A DNA stretch of 6,750 bases from Oscillospiraceae bacterium (lineage in GTDB: Bacteria > Bacillota > Clostridia > Oscillospirales > QAMX01), in the NCBI GenBank assembly GCA_902772625.1, contig CACYBP010000143.1, forward strand, positions 1-6,750, read 5' to 3'. The position numbers and the translations under genes were made by a program. Shown here piece after piece: positions 6,427 to 6,750 of this stretch; within the stretch, counting starts at the first letter, position 1; every line of letters begins with the position of its first letter. Below the pieces are notes generated by a model. That model did not search any database. It had not been told where the DNA came from and saw nothing but the letters and a program-made list of their open reading frames with translations.

Positions 6427-6456
6427 GCGTCTTTCGGAAAACATGACCCTGATCCG

Positions 6457-6485
6457 ATTATAGCATAGATCGCTCTGCCGCGCAA
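6457..6485 (-). promoter_or_regulatory. Extended -10 sigma-A promoter of the comEA-like/thyX/esterase operon
   Basis: On the minus strand there is TATAAT (6457-6462) with an upstream TGC that makes an extended -10, and a partial -35 TTGCGC (6480-6485) 17 bp away. The predicted start is near 6450, giving a leader of about 135 nt before the GTG at 6315. The transcript passes over the plus-strand promoter at 6351-6379. Confidence 0.75.
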
Positions 6486-6508
6486 GAAGACAATCTTGAT
6501 TTTGCTCT

Positions 6509-6535
6509 GTCCGGAAAGGATTTCCGGCGCCGGAC
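6509..6535 (+). other. Hairpin with alternative pairing upstream of the secreted-protein start
   Basis: CCGGAAA (6511-6517) and TTTCCGG (6521-6527) form a 7-bp stem with a GGA loop. GTCCGG (6509-6514) can instead pair with CCGGAC (6530-6535), and CCGGCGCCGG (6524-6533) is itself a palindrome. These folds exclude each other. The element ends 14 nt before the ribosome binding site at 6550. No U run follows, so a terminator is unlikely. It matches no riboswitch I recognise. Confidence 0.4.
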
Positions 6536-6564
6536 TTTGCATATACTCCAAGGAGAAAACGATC

Positions 6565-6750
6565 ATGACGAAACTGAAGCTGCGCCGCAGCCTGGCATGG
6601 TTCCTGGCCGCGCTTTTCCTGGTTCTTTCCTTCCCGCTTTCCTCTCTTTCCGTCCTGGCCGCGCCGGAGGAGGAGACCTCCTCCGCCGAAGCGTCTGAAA
6701 GCGAAACCGGCGAACCCGCTTCCGGTACCGGCGAAGGCGGGGAAGAGGAC
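6565..6750 (+). CDS. N-terminal part of a secreted protein with signal peptide (runs off right edge)
   Basis: The ATG at 6565 is preceded by AAGGAG (6550-6555) at 9 nt and opens 62 codons to the last base. The start MTKLKLRRSLAWF is a basic n-region followed by a hydrophobic core (about 11-31, rich in Leu/Phe/Ala) and a signal peptidase I site near SVLAA (cleavage after A32 or A33). After that comes an acidic, low-complexity Glu/Ser/Thr/Gly stretch (EEETSSAEASESETGE and on), typical of a linker between signal and folded domain in exported Gram-positive proteins. No catalytic domain is in view. A cell-wall enzyme such as a D-Ala-D-Ala carboxypeptidase would fit, but nothing here proves that. 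It is the only plus-strand gene and is divergent from the comEA-like operon. Confidence 0.82.
   Translation, partial: MTKLKLRRSLAWFLAALFLVLSFPLSSLSVLAAPEEETSSAEASESETGEPASGTGEGGEED

Larger units (their letters stand above)
6326..6441. repeat. Two exact 11-bp repeats flanking the plus-strand promoter
   Basis: CTTTCGGAAAA occurs at 6326-6336 and again at 6431-6441, 105 bp apart and in the same orientation, on either side of the plus promoter. Each contains the palindrome TTTC-G-GAAA. Related but altered copies occur at 6401-6409 (TTTCCGGGA) and 6511-6527 (CCGGAAA-GGA-TTTCCGG). They could be operator half-sites or chance in a region rich in such strings; one copy also overlaps the region just upstream of the comEA-like ribosome binding site. 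Confidence 0.35.

Noticed and set aside
6316..6444. ATG at 6444 as the start of the ComEA-like protein (157 residues)
   Set aside because: It would be about 6 nt from the predicted transcript start, has no ribosome binding site, and adds 43 residues with no signal or domain before the true basic/hydrophobic N-terminus. The GTG at 6315 has a good site.
6537..6547. Possible promoter TGCATATACT close to the secreted-protein gene
   Set aside because: No acceptable -35 lies 16-18 bp upstream, and the start would fall inside the ribosome binding site.
6285..6566. A 93-codon minus-strand frame across the divergent region
   Set aside because: It overlaps both promoters and the start of the plus-strand gene, has no ribosome binding site, and its translation shows no domain.

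Overview
The window is GC-rich and dense with genes, with strong AGGAGG-type ribosome binding sites, textbook sigma-A promoters and a GTG/ATG start mix. It carries thyX, a miaB-mutS pair with a 1-nt overlap, and a short ComEA-like helix-hairpin-helix protein. Together these suggest a GC-rich member of the Firmicutes, most likely class Clostridia. That is inference from gene content and style; no rRNA or other taxonomic marker is present.

Layout from left to right. (1) A minus-strand operon runs from a promoter at 4438-4467 through miaB (4344-2938) and mutS (2938-332) into a third gene that starts at a GTG at 306 and leaves the window at base 1. Where a mutL gene would often follow mutS, this third gene instead looks like the N-terminus of a beta-rich, possibly carbohydrate-active protein. 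(2) Bases 4345-4593 hold the miaB promoter and leader on one side and, on the other, a 28-bp perfect palindrome that is the likely terminator of the neighbouring operon. (3) A second minus-strand operon runs from a promoter at 6457-6485 through a ComEA-like membrane-anchored HhH protein (6315-5971), thyX (5974-5348, 4-nt overlap) and an IroE/esterase-D-like alpha/beta hydrolase (5337-4594). (4) At the right edge, on the plus strand, a secreted protein begins at 6565 and runs off the end. Its predicted promoter (6351-6379) lies inside the leader of the second operon, so the two divergent transcripts should overlap by about 65 nt at their 5' ends.

Functionally, the first operon joins tRNA modification (MiaB) and mismatch repair (MutS), a common housekeeping pairing. 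The second joins a DNA-binding, membrane-anchored protein, flavin-dependent thymidylate synthesis and a cytoplasmic esterase-like protein; no shared pathway is evident beyond a loose link through DNA and dTMP.

I found no mobile element, CRISPR array, tRNA or rRNA. The most interesting material is regulatory: the head-on overlapping promoters with repeated TTTCGGAAA-type palindromes at 6324-6536, the palindrome inside the miaB promoter spacer, and the unexplained third gene of the miaB-mutS operon. Nothing here clearly amounts to an undescribed system.
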